In this document: one piece after another, positions 42,785-51,737 of the stretch
Layout: every line of letters begins with the position of its first letter
Numbering within the stretch: position 1 is the stretch's first letter
Source: DATFVA01 sp963800255
GTDB taxonomy: Bacteria > Bacteroidota > Ignavibacteria > Ignavibacteriales > Ignavibacteriaceae
Assembly: GCA_963800255.1 (NCBI GenBank)
Contig: CAWDAK010000003.1
Span: forward strand, 6,418-70,417
Length of the DNA stretch: 64,000 bases
Direction: 5' to 3'
Program-made: the position numbers and the translations under genes
Notes under the pieces: model-generated
Told to the model about the DNA's origin: nothing
Seen by the model: only the letters and a program-made list of their open reading frames with translations
Database searches by the model: none

Positions 42785-44443
42785 TCAATTACTGTGACTC
42801 TTTTTTCTTTTAAACGCGGCTGACATAACCTGCTCAAAATCTTTACCATTTTCGATCAGCCTGTATTCTGCGTTAAAGCTTTTAACGATTGACTCGAAAT
42901 TAAGGTTATGGGGACTGATAAAGAAATCTTTGAACTTTTTTCCATAGGATGATACAGGAAGCATCCCGAATATAGCCCCGCCGTTGTTATTAATGAGGAT
43001 TACCACAAGCGGTATTTTGTATTTCTCAGCGGTTAGCAGGGAAGTGATATCATAATAAAATGCCAGGTCCCCTGTAACGAGTACGGCAGGCTTGTTCAGG
43101 GCCTTTTGAATACCCAGGGAGGTGGACAAAATTCCATCAATTCCACTGGCGCCGCGGTTGAAGTGGACGGTTATCTTTTTCTCAGTCTGCGGTGAAAAAT
43201 AGTCAAGGTCCCTCACGGGCATACTGTTGGAAATGATAAGGTGCGAGTTTTCCGGCAGGTTATTTATTACCGCGGGAATAATTGCACTTTCATTAAAGGA
43301 TGATGAGTTACTTGGTTTTGCTTTTATTAGTTCAGCGGATTCATCTGCTTTTATATAATGATTAAGCCATTCCATGCCGTTCTGTTTTTCCGCATCTTTG
43401 ATAATCATACTGCAGAAACGGGAAGGAGAGGATTTGCAGACGCCCGAAGCGTTATTCCAGGGATCGAAGTTATCGCCATGACTATTTATTATATACCTCT
43501 TTGCCGGTATCTTTCCTAACCAGTTTTCCACTGCCTTCGATGAAGGCGTTCTTCCGAAATGAAGGATAACCTCAGGGCTGTATTGATTTGCAAATTTCTC
43601 ATTATGCAGGAAAGCTTCATAATTAATTAATACGTTCTTTGATTTATTCCCGTATCTTAATTGTGAACAGGCATCGGCTATGATAGGATAATTAAGTTTC
43701 TCAGCGAGACCAAGCAGCTGCTTCTTTGCATTACCGTCATATTCCATCGGTCCCGCCAGTATAAGTCCCTTTTCAGTTTCATTAATAGCACGCAGTATCT
43801 CCCTATAAATATTCCACCCGGGTTTAGGCTCCTTCTTCACAAAATTGCTCTCACGTAACTTGTGAGATTCAATCAGGCTGAGTGTTCTTTCACTTAGTTC
43901 ATCTGTAAAAGAATCAGGTTCGAAAGGTTTGCGGAAGGGGAAGTTAATGTGAACGGGGCCTCCTTCGCTGAGGATGAAAGCCTCTGATGCGTATCTTCTT
44001 ATTCTCCTGATTCCGGCTGCTGAAATTCCGGGGAGACCCGCATCCTTAAAAAATCTTGTATGATGTCCATAGAGGTTGTGCTGGTAAATGGTCTGGTTCG
44101 CTCCCCGTCCTATTAACTCAGGGGGGCGGTCGGCTGTGCAGACTATCAGCGGTATTCTCTGCTGGTAGGCCTCTATTACCGCAGGGTAAACCTCAGCAGC
44201 GGCTGTGCCCGATGTGGTTATTATGACGACGGGTTTTCCGGATGCCTTCGCTAGTCCCAGCGCAAAGAAAGCGCTGCTTCTCTCATCAATGTGAACAAAA
44301 CATCTGAGTTTTTTATTGGAGGAGGCAGAAAGGGTTAAGGGAGTGCTCCTTGATCCCGGCGAAATACAAACATATTTGACGCCAAGGCCGGCCAGCCTTC
44401 CAAAGAAGTTGTCCGTCCAGAAAATGTTCCGGTTAATTTTCAT
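42785..44443 (-). CDS. menD: SEPHCHC synthase, thiamine diphosphate-dependent
   Basis: 552 residues with the ThDP-enzyme layout: pyrimidine domain with the catalytic Glu in VYPAVIEAYQQ and ISPGSRSTPLTLS at the N-terminus, and the diphosphate-binding motif GDLAFYYDITSLLTAEKY...NNNGG with INNNGGAIFGMLP. RGASGIDGILSTSLG is diagnostic for MenD. It joins alpha-ketoglutarate to isochorismate. The start overlaps the menF stop by 11 bases. Confidence 0.94.
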   Translation of the reverse strand: MKINRNIFWTDNFFGRLAGLGVKYVCISPGSRSTPLTLSASSNKKLRCFVHIDERSSAFFALGLAKASGKPVVIITTSGTAAAEVYPAVIEAYQQRIPLIVCTADRPPELIGRGANQTIYQHNLYGHHTRFFKDAGLPGISAAGIRRIRRYASEAFILSEGGPVHINFPFRKPFEPDSFTDELSERTLSLIESHKLRESNFVKKEPKPGWNIYREILRAINETEKGLILAGPMEYDGNAKKQLLGLAEKLNYPIIADACSQLRYGNKSKNVLINYEAFLHNEKFANQYSPEVILHFGRTPSSKAVENWLGKIPAKRYIINSHGDNFDPWNNASGVCKSSPSRFCSMIIKDAEKQNGMEWLNHYIKADESAELIKAKPSNSSSFNESAIIPAVINNLPENSHLIISNSMPVRDLDYFSPQTEKKITVHFNRGASGIDGILSTSLGIQKALNKPAVLVTGDLAFYYDITSLLTAEKYKIPLVVILINNNGGAIFGMLPVSSYGKKFKDFFISPHNLNFESIVKSFNAEYRLIENGKDFEQVMSAAFKRKKSHSN

Positions 44444-45839
44444 TAAAGATAGTAAGAAATGGTTTCAGTTTTAACTCGGTTTCTTTGTATTCCTCATCAG
44501 GACTGCTGCCATTTACGATGCCGCAGCCGGCATAAGCTATAAGTTTATTACCCGAGGTAAGCGCTGACCGGATTGCAAGTACAAATTCTCCTTCATTATG
44601 CAGGTTCACCCAGCCTATCAGGCCTGCGTATAGTCCCCGTTGATGAGGTTCAGTTTTTTTTATAAAGTTCAATGCAGCATCCTGGGGCGAACCGCAGACA
44701 GCAGGGGTAGGGTGAATTTTCCCTATTACATTCATAAATGAAACCTGGCCGTTAAGGTTTAGTCTTATTTCTGTTTTCAGGTGCTGTATATTCTGCAGTT
44801 TTTTTATGACAGGCTCACTGATTTCCATATCTTCAACGATCTTCTGAAGATTCTCCTTAATGTAATCCACAACTATCCTGTGCTCGGTGAGGTTCTTTTC
44901 ATTTTGGAGGATGTCTGTTTCGATATGCCGGTCCTCTCCGTTGTTTTTGCCGCGGTCGGCCGATCCCGCAAGAATCTCCAGGATCATCTCGGAACCTTTT
45001 ATCCGCGCAAGAGTCTCCGGCGACGCACCGACGAAAGTCGACTTCCCGATATGGAAAAGGAAAAGGGTGCATTCGGGATAATTGGAGACAAGACTCTTAA
45101 GCATAAGCTCTGCCGAGATACCCGCGGTAAAGGTAAGCTCCACTTTCCGCGAGAGTACTACCTTTTCAAGTTTTCCGTCGTGTATCCCGTCAAGTACCTG
45201 GTTAACCTGGTTCTTCCATTTTTTCTTATCCTTGGGCTCATCTCCGGTTCTCTTCAGAACCCTTAATTCTTTTGCCTCATCCTTCGATGAATCGGAAAAG
45301 AACAGCTTCAGTATACTTTCCAACTTTGAAACCAGTGTTTCTTTCCTGGTCTTCTGAGCGGTAAAACAATTGAAAACGAAATGATAGCTTCCATTATTTT
45401 TAATGTATATCAGCTCAGGTATAAACCATGTGGAATCTTCAAAATCTTTCCATTGTTCATCTGAGTGCTCCACGGTAAACTTCATTCCCCCCATGAAAAG
45501 AGGAACGGAAAAATCGTATTCACTCCTGTTTGAAATAAAATTCTCACCTGTTTCTTTAATCTTCTTCTCAAGGGATGAGAACCGTTTCTCGCCTTTTTCA
45601 TTAAGTGTTAGTACCGAATTTACTCCAAGGAAAAACTCACCCATTGAGGGTTTTTCAGAGTAGAACAGGACTTCCTGAATTTTACGGAGATTGTTTATCC
45701 TGTCGAAAATTTCATATTCTTCAGCGGGAAAAATATAGCTGATAAGGGATTGTCCGTTATTAGACTTAATTGATTTTTCATTTTTCTGAAGGAATTCAGC
45801 AAAAGAGGAAGCTGACGAGGTTAATATGTGATCTATCAT
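44433..45839 (-). CDS. menF: Isochorismate synthase
   Basis: 468 residues of the chorismate-utilising family. The conserved C-terminal catalytic domain has VLSRKVELTF (general base Lys), GASPETLARIKG, LAGSADRGKNNGEDRHIE, HLKTEIRLNL, HPTPAVCGSP and YAGLIGWVN. The N-terminal 170 residues are divergent, as usual. It converts chorismate to isochorismate, the first step of menaquinone synthesis, and leads the men cluster. Upstream, ACAAAAAGATTA is close to but not a clean match to the -7 box on the minus strand. Confidence 0.92.
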   Translation of the reverse strand: MIDHILTSSASSFAEFLQKNEKSIKSNNGQSLISYIFPAEEYEIFDRINNLRKIQEVLFYSEKPSMGEFFLGVNSVLTLNEKGEKRFSSLEKKIKETGENFISNRSEYDFSVPLFMGGMKFTVEHSDEQWKDFEDSTWFIPELIYIKNNGSYHFVFNCFTAQKTRKETLVSKLESILKLFFSDSSKDEAKELRVLKRTGDEPKDKKKWKNQVNQVLDGIHDGKLEKVVLSRKVELTFTAGISAELMLKSLVSNYPECTLFLFHIGKSTFVGASPETLARIKGSEMILEILAGSADRGKNNGEDRHIETDILQNEKNLTEHRIVVDYIKENLQKIVEDMEISEPVIKKLQNIQHLKTEIRLNLNGQVSFMNVIGKIHPTPAVCGSPQDAALNFIKKTEPHQRGLYAGLIGWVNLHNEGEFVLAIRSALTSGNKLIAYAGCGIVNGSSPDEEYKETELKLKPFLTIFNEN

Positions 45840-45917
45840 TTGTTTTTATTGCTTAATGAGACATAACTAATTTGTGACAAAAAGATTAAAATTTCAATTA
45901 AATTCGTGTGCTATAGA

Positions 45918-46880
45918 TTACCTGAAATTTATGTCATCTTCAATAGTATCGAGGATCCGCAGATAACTGTCGTACCTGTAAGGAGAAATCTTATCTTCTT
46001 CCACTGCTTCAATAACAGAACAGCCCGGTTCATGATGATGAGTACAGGTATTAAACTTACATTCATTAAGATAGGGGAGGAATTCCGGGAAGTAATGACC
46101 AAGGTCCTCTTTTCTAATTCCATAAGGCTCTACTTCACGTATACCCGGTGTATCGATGATGTAGGTTTCCGGCCCAACCCTGATCATTTCGGCAGTAACA
46201 GTGGTATGGGTTCCTTTATCGGTAAATGAGCTGATGATTCCCGTCCTGAGTTCCAGTTCAGAAAACATTTTGTTCAGCAGGGATGACTTGCCAACTCCCG
46301 AGTGGCCCCAGAAAAGATTTATCTTACCGCCAAGAGAGGATTTAAGTTCACTTATGCCTTCGCCTGTTTTTGCGCTTGTTAGATAAACCTCATACCCGAT
46401 CGACCTGTAGAGCTCCGTCCATTCGCCAATCATATCTTCCTCATCCAGGTCGGTTTTATTTATCACAAGGTTTACCTTGATGTTTGCACTTTCACCTGTT
46501 ACAAGGAAGCGGTCAATCACCTTATTATTGAAGACAGGCTCAGAGATGCTGCTGACAACATAAAGGTCATCAATGTTCGCTGCGGCCACGTGCTCAAGCC
46601 GCTCCCCGCGGTACCCGGCTCCTTTTATTCTTGGTGCCTTCCTTGAAAGATAGTTTTTTCTTTCCTTTACTGTGTGGATAGAACCGGTGCCGTCCCTGTT
46701 CAGGTCGATCTCAACCTTATCACCTACCACAACAATATCGGTTAAGTAAAGTTTGTCTTTTTTCAGGTTGAAGTCTTTTTTGAATTTTCCCCGGAGATTG
46801 CTTCTGATTACCTCATCCTTTTCTTCGCAGTAGACATAATAATCTTTGCTTTCCGCTCTTAAAACAATTCCTTTAATAAT
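45918..46880 (-). CDS. rsgA: Ribosome small-subunit GTPase, apparently starting at AUU
   Basis: 320 residues from the start chosen. An OB-fold (KGIVLRAESKDYYVYCEEKD to VVVGDKVEIDLNRDG) precedes a circularly permuted GTPase: G4 VINKTDL, G5 TSAKTGEG, G1 GHSGVGKSSLLN, G3 IDTPG, and a C-terminal zinc site CKFNTCTHHHEPGC. RsgA matures the 30S subunit. The OB-fold is fully in frame, but the frame holds no ATG, GTG or TTG between the in-frame TGA at 46889 and a GTG at 46730, deep in the fold. GAGGAAAC-ATT-ATT-AAA-GGA (46889-46869) places a ribosome-binding site before ATT codons at 46880 and 46877. A one-base insertion error (ATGAGGAAC...) is the main alternative. Confidence 0.85.
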   Translation of the reverse strand: MIKGIVLRAESKDYYVYCEEKDEVIRSNLRGKFKKDFNLKKDKLYLTDIVVVGDKVEIDLNRDGTGSIHTVKERKNYLSRKAPRIKGAGYRGERLEHVAAANIDDLYVVSSISEPVFNNKVIDRFLVTGESANIKVNLVINKTDLDEEDMIGEWTELYRSIGYEVYLTSAKTGEGISELKSSLGGKINLFWGHSGVGKSSLLNKMFSELELRTGIISSFTDKGTHTTVTAEMIRVGPETYIIDTPGIREVEPYGIRKEDLGHYFPEFLPYLNECKFNTCTHHHEPGCSVIEAVEEDKISPYRYDSYLRILDTIEDDINFR

Positions 46881-46890
46881 GTTTCCTCAT

Positions 46891-46927
46891 AAAATAAAAA
46901 AGCATCTTACCGAAAGATAAGATGCTT
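46891..46927 (-). terminator. Rho-independent terminator after the FadL-like gene, in the rsgA leader
   Basis: AAGCATCTTA (46900-46909) pairs with TAAGATGCTT (46918-46927) around an eight-base loop; on the minus strand it is followed by TTTTTATTTT. It ends the upstream gene and lies only 10-20 bases before the rsgA ribosome-binding site, so rsgA transcription must start within or pass through it. Confidence 0.88.
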
Positions 46928-46962
46928 TGAATTTTCAGTCAATTATAAAAAAGTAATTGCGG

Positions 46963-48402
46963 TTAAAACCTGTAGGTTGCTGTAAGGATTACTTTATTCA
47001 CTGAAACATCCTGGTAGGTTGTGGATACATTGGTATCATAATTATCACCGTAATTCTTCCACCACCCATGAGCTACACCAAGATCGAGTCCCACAGTTTC
47101 ATCCGCCAGAAAGCCGATTCCACCGGTAACATACTGGTGATCGTATGATGAAGGGTCGCCCCTGTAAGGCGACGGCTGAGCCATATAACCTGCTCGCAGT
47201 CTTAACCCGATAACCGGGAAGGTATATTCCAGCCCGAGGTTATAGTTCAATACTGCGGTAAGCTGATCCTTTATATCCTGGTTCAGCTGTTCAACAAGTG
47301 TGGTGCCGAGCCCGGCAACATCTTCAAATTTCATCTGGGAGTAATCAAGAAGAGTTCCCTGGAGACTAACAATGAGTCCCTTCAGATTAAACGACAATCC
47401 TGCGCCCAGCTCGAAGGGAGTAGTTATATTGTACTCAACCTCGTCGCTGTAATCAGAGCTGTTTAGCGACACTCTTTCATTTGAAAAGTCGCTGTAGCCA
47501 TTAACTGTAAACTTTTCTTTAATATCGTATGATTTAGGGAACTGGACGGTGAAGCCGAAACGGGCTACATCCCTCATCTGGTAAAGAACTCCCAGTTTAG
47601 CATCCCATCCGGAGAGGTCCCAGTTAAGCACACGGTTCAGATTAAAAGTCTGGAAATCGCTGTGGTATGTATCAGTAGGATCAATCCTTCCATAAAACCC
47701 GCGGGTATCATCTTCATAATAATTATTATTGGAGGTATAGCTGCCTGTAATGATATTTAAGTTTAATCCCACAAAAAGGTTTTTATATGCTTCTATTGCT
47801 CCCGAGAATGTCCAGTTCTTAACAGCACCTGAATTAAGAATAGTTCCGCTCTGATTAAGTTTACCATTAACACTCGTCTGGTTGCTTGAATCAGCCAGGT
47901 AAAGCTGGTAGGGGATATCTGAAGGATAAGGACCCGCCAGCAGCGACTGAATCAGCGAGGTATTACCGCTGTTGAAGCCGTTAAATTTTACTGCCCCGGT
48001 AAAGTCCTTAGTAGTATGATACGCAAGTCCGAATACCAGACTTCCGCGGGTAGTAGGAAATGGGAAAGCAAAATTCAGCCTGTCAAGAGAAGTTGAGCTG
48101 TTTGAATAATCGGTGCTTTCGTTAAAGAAATCTGTTTTGTTGCTCGAGTTTGTGTACTGCAGTCCGCCTGAAATTTCCATTCTCTTCAGCAAACCGAAAC
48201 CGGCCGGGTTAAAATAGGCTGCAGAGGCATCATCACTTAAACCAATATAGCTGTTGCCCATTCCCAGGGCACGTGCATTAGCGCCGAGTCCGGGAAAACC
48301 AAGTCTCACCGCATCATTTACATTCTGCGGGTATAAGGCGGCCGTGCCTGCCAGGATGATGAATAAAACAAGCTTTGAAAATCTGCTGCTTAAGCTTTTC
48401 AT
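46963..48402 (-). CDS. FadL/OmpP1-like outer membrane transport protein
   Basis: 479 residues: signal peptide (to about 28), then the N-terminal hatch signature LGFPGLGANARALGMGNSYIG followed by DDASAAYFNPAGFGLLKR, typical of FadL/OmpP1 and PorV-like barrels, and amphipathic strands ending in ATYRF. Members carry long-chain fatty acids or other hydrophobic compounds across the outer membrane. It is the last gene of a three-gene run with two lipoprotein genes (two-base gap), and a strong terminator follows. Confidence 0.82.
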   Translation of the reverse strand: MKSLSSRFSKLVLFIILAGTAALYPQNVNDAVRLGFPGLGANARALGMGNSYIGLSDDASAAYFNPAGFGLLKRMEISGGLQYTNSSNKTDFFNESTDYSNSSTSLDRLNFAFPFPTTRGSLVFGLAYHTTKDFTGAVKFNGFNSGNTSLIQSLLAGPYPSDIPYQLYLADSSNQTSVNGKLNQSGTILNSGAVKNWTFSGAIEAYKNLFVGLNLNIITGSYTSNNNYYEDDTRGFYGRIDPTDTYHSDFQTFNLNRVLNWDLSGWDAKLGVLYQMRDVARFGFTVQFPKSYDIKEKFTVNGYSDFSNERVSLNSSDYSDEVEYNITTPFELGAGLSFNLKGLIVSLQGTLLDYSQMKFEDVAGLGTTLVEQLNQDIKDQLTAVLNYNLGLEYTFPVIGLRLRAGYMAQPSPYRGDPSSYDHQYVTGGIGFLADETVGLDLGVAHGWWKNYGDNYDTNVSTTYQDVSVNKVILTATYRF

Positions 48403-48404
48403 GA

Positions 48405-48908
48405 TTATTTCCTTCCCCCTGAACTTCTTCCTCCATTATTATTTCTTACTGTGCTTCCGCTGCTGGATGCATTCTCCCTGCTCGTGGACCCGGAATTTGA
48501 GGAGGTAGTGGAAGTCCTGGTTGTTTCAGTTGACGAACCATTTTTCCCGGAGTCTTTATTTTTATCGGCTGAACTGCCCGTATCGCCATTCCTTGAAGGC
48601 GGAGCAGTATCAATAATTACCGGACCCCTGGGCTCCTGTCCTCTTTCGCCAAGGTTTCGTATAGGCTGCGATCCTCCATCTTCCCTGGTTGGTCTTGTTA
48701 CAGCAGGAGGAGTAACATCCCACCACCATGGTGTATCATAGAAGTAATAATAATCGCCATAATAAGGGTCGCTGTAATAGACACTAGTAGTGCTGGAATT
48801 ATCCTCTGTAGGAAATTCCGAGTCAGGACTCCAGATGATGGTATAGCATCCTTCAAATCCAAGTGTAATTAAAGCTATAAATAATATTTTAAGTATTAAC
48901 GTTTTCAT
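48405..48908 (-). CDS. Low-complexity lipoprotein
   Basis: 167 residues. A lipobox is visible in the signal (TLGFEGCYTIIW, Cys near residue 21). Then comes a Tyr/Asp-rich segment (YYSDPYYGDYYYFYDTPWWW), a Pro/Arg segment and a Ser/Thr/Asn/Gly-rich tail ending SSGGRK. No family is recognised. The composition, the CYT after the lipobox and the R/K-rich end resemble the longer neighbour upstream, so the two may be paralogues or partners at the cell surface. Confidence 0.7.
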   Translation of the reverse strand: MKTLILKILFIALITLGFEGCYTIIWSPDSEFPTEDNSSTTSVYYSDPYYGDYYYFYDTPWWWDVTPPAVTRPTREDGGSQPIRNLGERGQEPRGPVIIDTAPPSRNGDTGSSADKNKDSGKNGSSTETTRTSTTSSNSGSTSRENASSSGSTVRNNNGGRSSGGRK

Positions 48909-48920
48909 TTCATTAAGCTC

Positions 48921-50168
48921 CTATCTTCTGCTTCTACCGGAACTGCTGCCGCCGGAACGGCTGCCGCTGTTGTTAGAGGATGGCGGATTAGAGTTCCTCT
49001 GCGGCGGTGAATAGGAACGCGGTGTTGAATTCCGCGGTGGATTATTTCGCTGCGGCGGAGTGTAAGTCTTCGGAGAACTGTTCCTCTGCGGAGGAGTATA
49101 GCTTTTCGGAGGTGCTTTCCTCTGTGGAGGGGTATAGTTCTTCGGGGGAGCTGTTCTCTGCGGAGGTTTATATTCTCTGCGGGGAGGAGTATAGCCGCGC
49201 GGTCTTACATTTCCGTTGTCTTTTTTACCTTCGTTATTTTTACGGATATAAGGAGGACTAACTTTTCTGGTTTCTTTCCTGTTATCATTTCTTTTCTCTA
49301 TACGAGGCGGTGTTCTTCTCTGATCAATCCGTGGAGATTTACGTTCTTCGGGCCGCCTTACTTTCTGTCCTTCTTTGGTTCCGGTACGAAGTCTTGCCTC
49401 TTTCTGAGGTTCTCTTACCCTTAAATCTCTTCCGGATGTGACTCTTTCACCTGAATTTCTCGTGCCTGGTGTTAATCTTGTTCCTTCACGCTCACGTTTA
49501 CCCAGACTCCTGTCAGTAATGCCGTCGCGTGAAACAATTGTACCCCTGGTTCTTCCGCCTCTAAGTCCGTCAAGATTCCTCAATCTTCTTACATCTCTGT
49601 TTCTGTCCCTGGAAGTATAATAGTTATAAGTATATGAGGTATATCCTCCGTAATAGTACGAATTCCATCCTGCATACCAGGGTGTAGGGTAGTAGTAATA
49701 ATAGGGGAGGCAGGACCATCCTCCGTAACACCAGCTGTTCCAGTATCCATAATAGAACGGATCGTAACAGTAGGAGTTATAAGCCCAGGTGTTCCAGCCG
49801 ACACCGATTACAATAGAAGGATGATAGCCCCAGAAATATCTTTGGTATGTCGGGTATGAATTATAAAAATTATCATAATAATAAGGTGAGCTGCCTCCTC
49901 CGTAGTTGTAATCGCTATTATCGCTGTATCCTCTGTCATCGTAGTACTCTGTGCTGTCGTCATAATACTCGTCGCCATAGTATTCTGAAGAATCGTCGTA
50001 TGCATAGCCGCTGCCCTGGTCCGTATATCCCTGGTCGCTGCCGTAGGTACCCTGTCCGTAAGTATCCTGACCTCTGTCGGAATAATCACGGTCCCTCGTC
50101 GCCAGCTCTGTATAACAGCCGGTGAAAAGCAGGGCTGCTGCTGATAAAATGTAAATAAAATGTTTCAT
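48921..50168 (-). CDS. Tyr-rich and Pro/Arg-repeat lipoprotein
   Basis: 415 residues in three compositional blocks. A lipobox (LLFTGCYTEL) is followed by about 170 residues dominated by Tyr, Asp, Ser and Trp (DEYYDDSTEYYDD; YYYYPTPWYAGW). A very basic block of about 130 residues follows (Arg/Lys-rich, RRLRNLDGLRGGRTRG), then a repeat of PPQR-NxxP-KxYT about eight times, and an SG-rich tail ending GRSRR. It may bind polyanions, the cell wall or haem-like surfaces, but no function can be claimed. It leads the operon with the shorter lipoprotein and the FadL-like gene. Confidence 0.72.
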   Translation of the reverse strand: MKHFIYILSAAALLFTGCYTELATRDRDYSDRGQDTYGQGTYGSDQGYTDQGSGYAYDDSSEYYGDEYYDDSTEYYDDRGYSDNSDYNYGGGSSPYYYDNFYNSYPTYQRYFWGYHPSIVIGVGWNTWAYNSYCYDPFYYGYWNSWCYGGWSCLPYYYYYPTPWYAGWNSYYYGGYTSYTYNYYTSRDRNRDVRRLRNLDGLRGGRTRGTIVSRDGITDRSLGKREREGTRLTPGTRNSGERVTSGRDLRVREPQKEARLRTGTKEGQKVRRPEERKSPRIDQRRTPPRIEKRNDNRKETRKVSPPYIRKNNEGKKDNGNVRPRGYTPPRREYKPPQRTAPPKNYTPPQRKAPPKSYTPPQRNSSPKTYTPPQRNNPPRNSTPRSYSPPQRNSNPPSSNNSGSRSGGSSSGRSRR

Positions 50169-50327
50169 AACCTTTCCTCCGAAAAAATAACTACCATAAT
50201 ATGCGCAAATATCAAGCCTGATTAAAGGTTTAAATTTCTATATTATAGACAAAATTAAGGGGTCTAAAGTTTCATTTAAAGGTGTGATGTATAGAATAAT
50301 AGATTATGTTGTACATAAAATTCGACA

Positions 50328-50494
50328 CTTGCTGAATCACTGATTCGTTCCTTGCTTTAGGTGCAGCGCACCAAAATGTACGTAGGCCCTTGCCATTAAC
50401 AATCTCCCCGCATCAACCGGCATATTTCCTTGCTGAATCACCGATTCATTCCTTGTTTTAGGTGCAGCGCACCGAAATGTACGTAGGCCCTTGC
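50328..50494. repeat. Hairpin repeat F, two direct copies of 66 bp
   Basis: Two near-identical copies (50328-50393 and 50429-50494) each contain GAATCA-C-TGATTC-like and GGTGC-AGC-GCACC hairpins followed by AATGTACGTAGGCCCTTGC. The GGTGC-NNN-GCACC plus TACGTAG arrangement matches the left ends of the foldback elements in array A. The remaining 160 bp of this gap, up to the lipoprotein start, hold nothing recognised. Confidence 0.75.
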
Positions 50495-50498
50495 TTAT

Positions 50499-51272
50499 TT
50501 AGAAAATCGACTTAATATATTCTATTTTTAATGCTCTGTCAGCGGCAGAAGGGGTAAGTTTTTTGTTGCTTAACAAATCACGCAGATCAAACTCGAGGGT
50601 AAATCCGGCACCGACTGACCATCTTAGTCCTGCATTAAGATATCCATTATCTCCGCCGAAGTATTTCGTTCCGTTATCATTAAAGGCAAAGTTATACTCC
50701 GCGATCAGTGATACTGAACTTCCGAGGGTTTTTTCAGCACCGACATAGAAATCAATAAAGTTATCGCCGTCTTTTGATTCAAGTGAGTAGGTAGCGGCGG
50801 CATGTACACTTAGATAACCTAAAAAAGCAAAGTTTTTACTTGCTGCGGCATAAAAACCCGGGGATTTGATATCATATCTTCCTGAGGAATCGTGATAAAG
50901 ACCTTTCCCTTGTGAATCGAAACCAATTGATATAGCAGGGAAGGTGAGTGCCTCATTGAACAGTCTGAACCTTATATTTACGCCGGGAAGCTTGTACCAG
51001 TCGATTTTCCCTTCACCAATAACATTTCCTCCTCCATAAGAGATGCCGAAACTTACATTATCAAAGGCTCCTACTTCCAGTTTCTCAATTACAACTCCTC
51101 CCGGAAGTACATCAGTAGTAGCCCCGACAAAGCCTTTTTCAAGAATTCCCGCGGTGGGCATATCAATCAGGGTTCTGTATTCAAATTTTGCTTTTTCCCC
51201 GGCGGTGCCCTGGGAATATGCACTTATTGAGAATATGGATATTAAAGCGATGGCTGAAATAAAAGTTTTCAT
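50499..51272 (-). CDS. Putative outer membrane protein (porin-like barrel)
   Basis: 257 residues from MKTFISAIALISIFSISAYSQ (signal peptide, start backed by GAGGAAAC directly upstream; the frame is open to 51302). The mature part alternates hydrophobic residues and Gly (GISYGGGNVIGEGKIDWYK; LIAEYNFAFNDNGTKYFGGDNG) in the manner of a 10-12-strand barrel, similar to the YjbH/porin-like family of uncharacterised barrels. No function is assigned. The last residue is Phe. Confidence 0.75.
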   Translation of the reverse strand: MKTFISAIALISIFSISAYSQGTAGEKAKFEYRTLIDMPTAGILEKGFVGATTDVLPGGVVIEKLEVGAFDNVSFGISYGGGNVIGEGKIDWYKLPGVNIRFRLFNEALTFPAISIGFDSQGKGLYHDSSGRYDIKSPGFYAAASKNFAFLGYLSVHAAATYSLESKDGDNFIDFYVGAEKTLGSSVSLIAEYNFAFNDNGTKYFGGDNGYLNAGLRWSVGAGFTLEFDLRDLLSNKKLTPSAADRALKIEYIKSIF

Positions 51273-51301
51273 GTTTCCTCGAAGAGAATATTCTTCCTTC
51301 A

Positions 51302-51309
51302 CAAATATA
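51302..51309 (-). promoter_or_regulatory. -7 promoter element for the 257-residue outer membrane gene
   Basis: TATATTTG on the minus strand matches TAnnTTTG, 29 bases upstream of the start codon. No matching -33 TTG is evident. Confidence 0.45.
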
Positions 51310-51336
51310 GCAATTATTTCATATTATTCCATTTAC

Positions 51337-51735
51337 TTAATGTTTTACTTCAACAAGATTGGGAAGGATATTAATAACAATAGGTGAAGGAAAGAGGGCA
51401 AGCGGCGATTTTGCTGTAATTCTAACCGTTCCTGATTTACCTTTTGCTCTCAGGATCATCATCCCTGCAGACACGTTATTTTCTACCACCTGAACCAGAT
51501 CCCTTCCCTCAATTAAAGTATAAACAGCCCCGGCTTTTCTGAACCAGGCCTTTTTTCCTAACCCGTTCAGGGGCACAGCAGTCAGGGTTACTTCTGATTT
51601 ATTGTCCGCATAAAGGTTCTTTGGTTCAACAGTATAAATAACCTCATAAATACTTACCAGGTAATTATATACAGCAAATGCGGCTATGAGCAGAACCAAT
51701 ATAATTACTATATAAAGAAATGCTTTTCCGTCCAT
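51337..51735 (-). CDS. Membrane-anchored Ig-like domain protein
   Basis: 132 residues: one N-terminal transmembrane helix (FLYIVIILVLLIAAFAVYNYL) and a soluble beta-rich domain with the bacterial Ig-like pattern (YADNKSEVTLTAVPLNGLG, GTVRITAKSP). No family is firmly recognised. It begins two bases after the ATP-grasp stop, so the two are probably co-translated. Confidence 0.65.
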   Translation of the reverse strand: MDGKAFLYIVIILVLLIAAFAVYNYLVSIYEVIYTVEPKNLYADNKSEVTLTAVPLNGLGKKAWFRKAGAVYTLIEGRDLVQVVENNVSAGMMILRAKGKSGTVRITAKSPLALFPSPIVINILPNLVEVKH

Positions 51736-51737
51736 AT

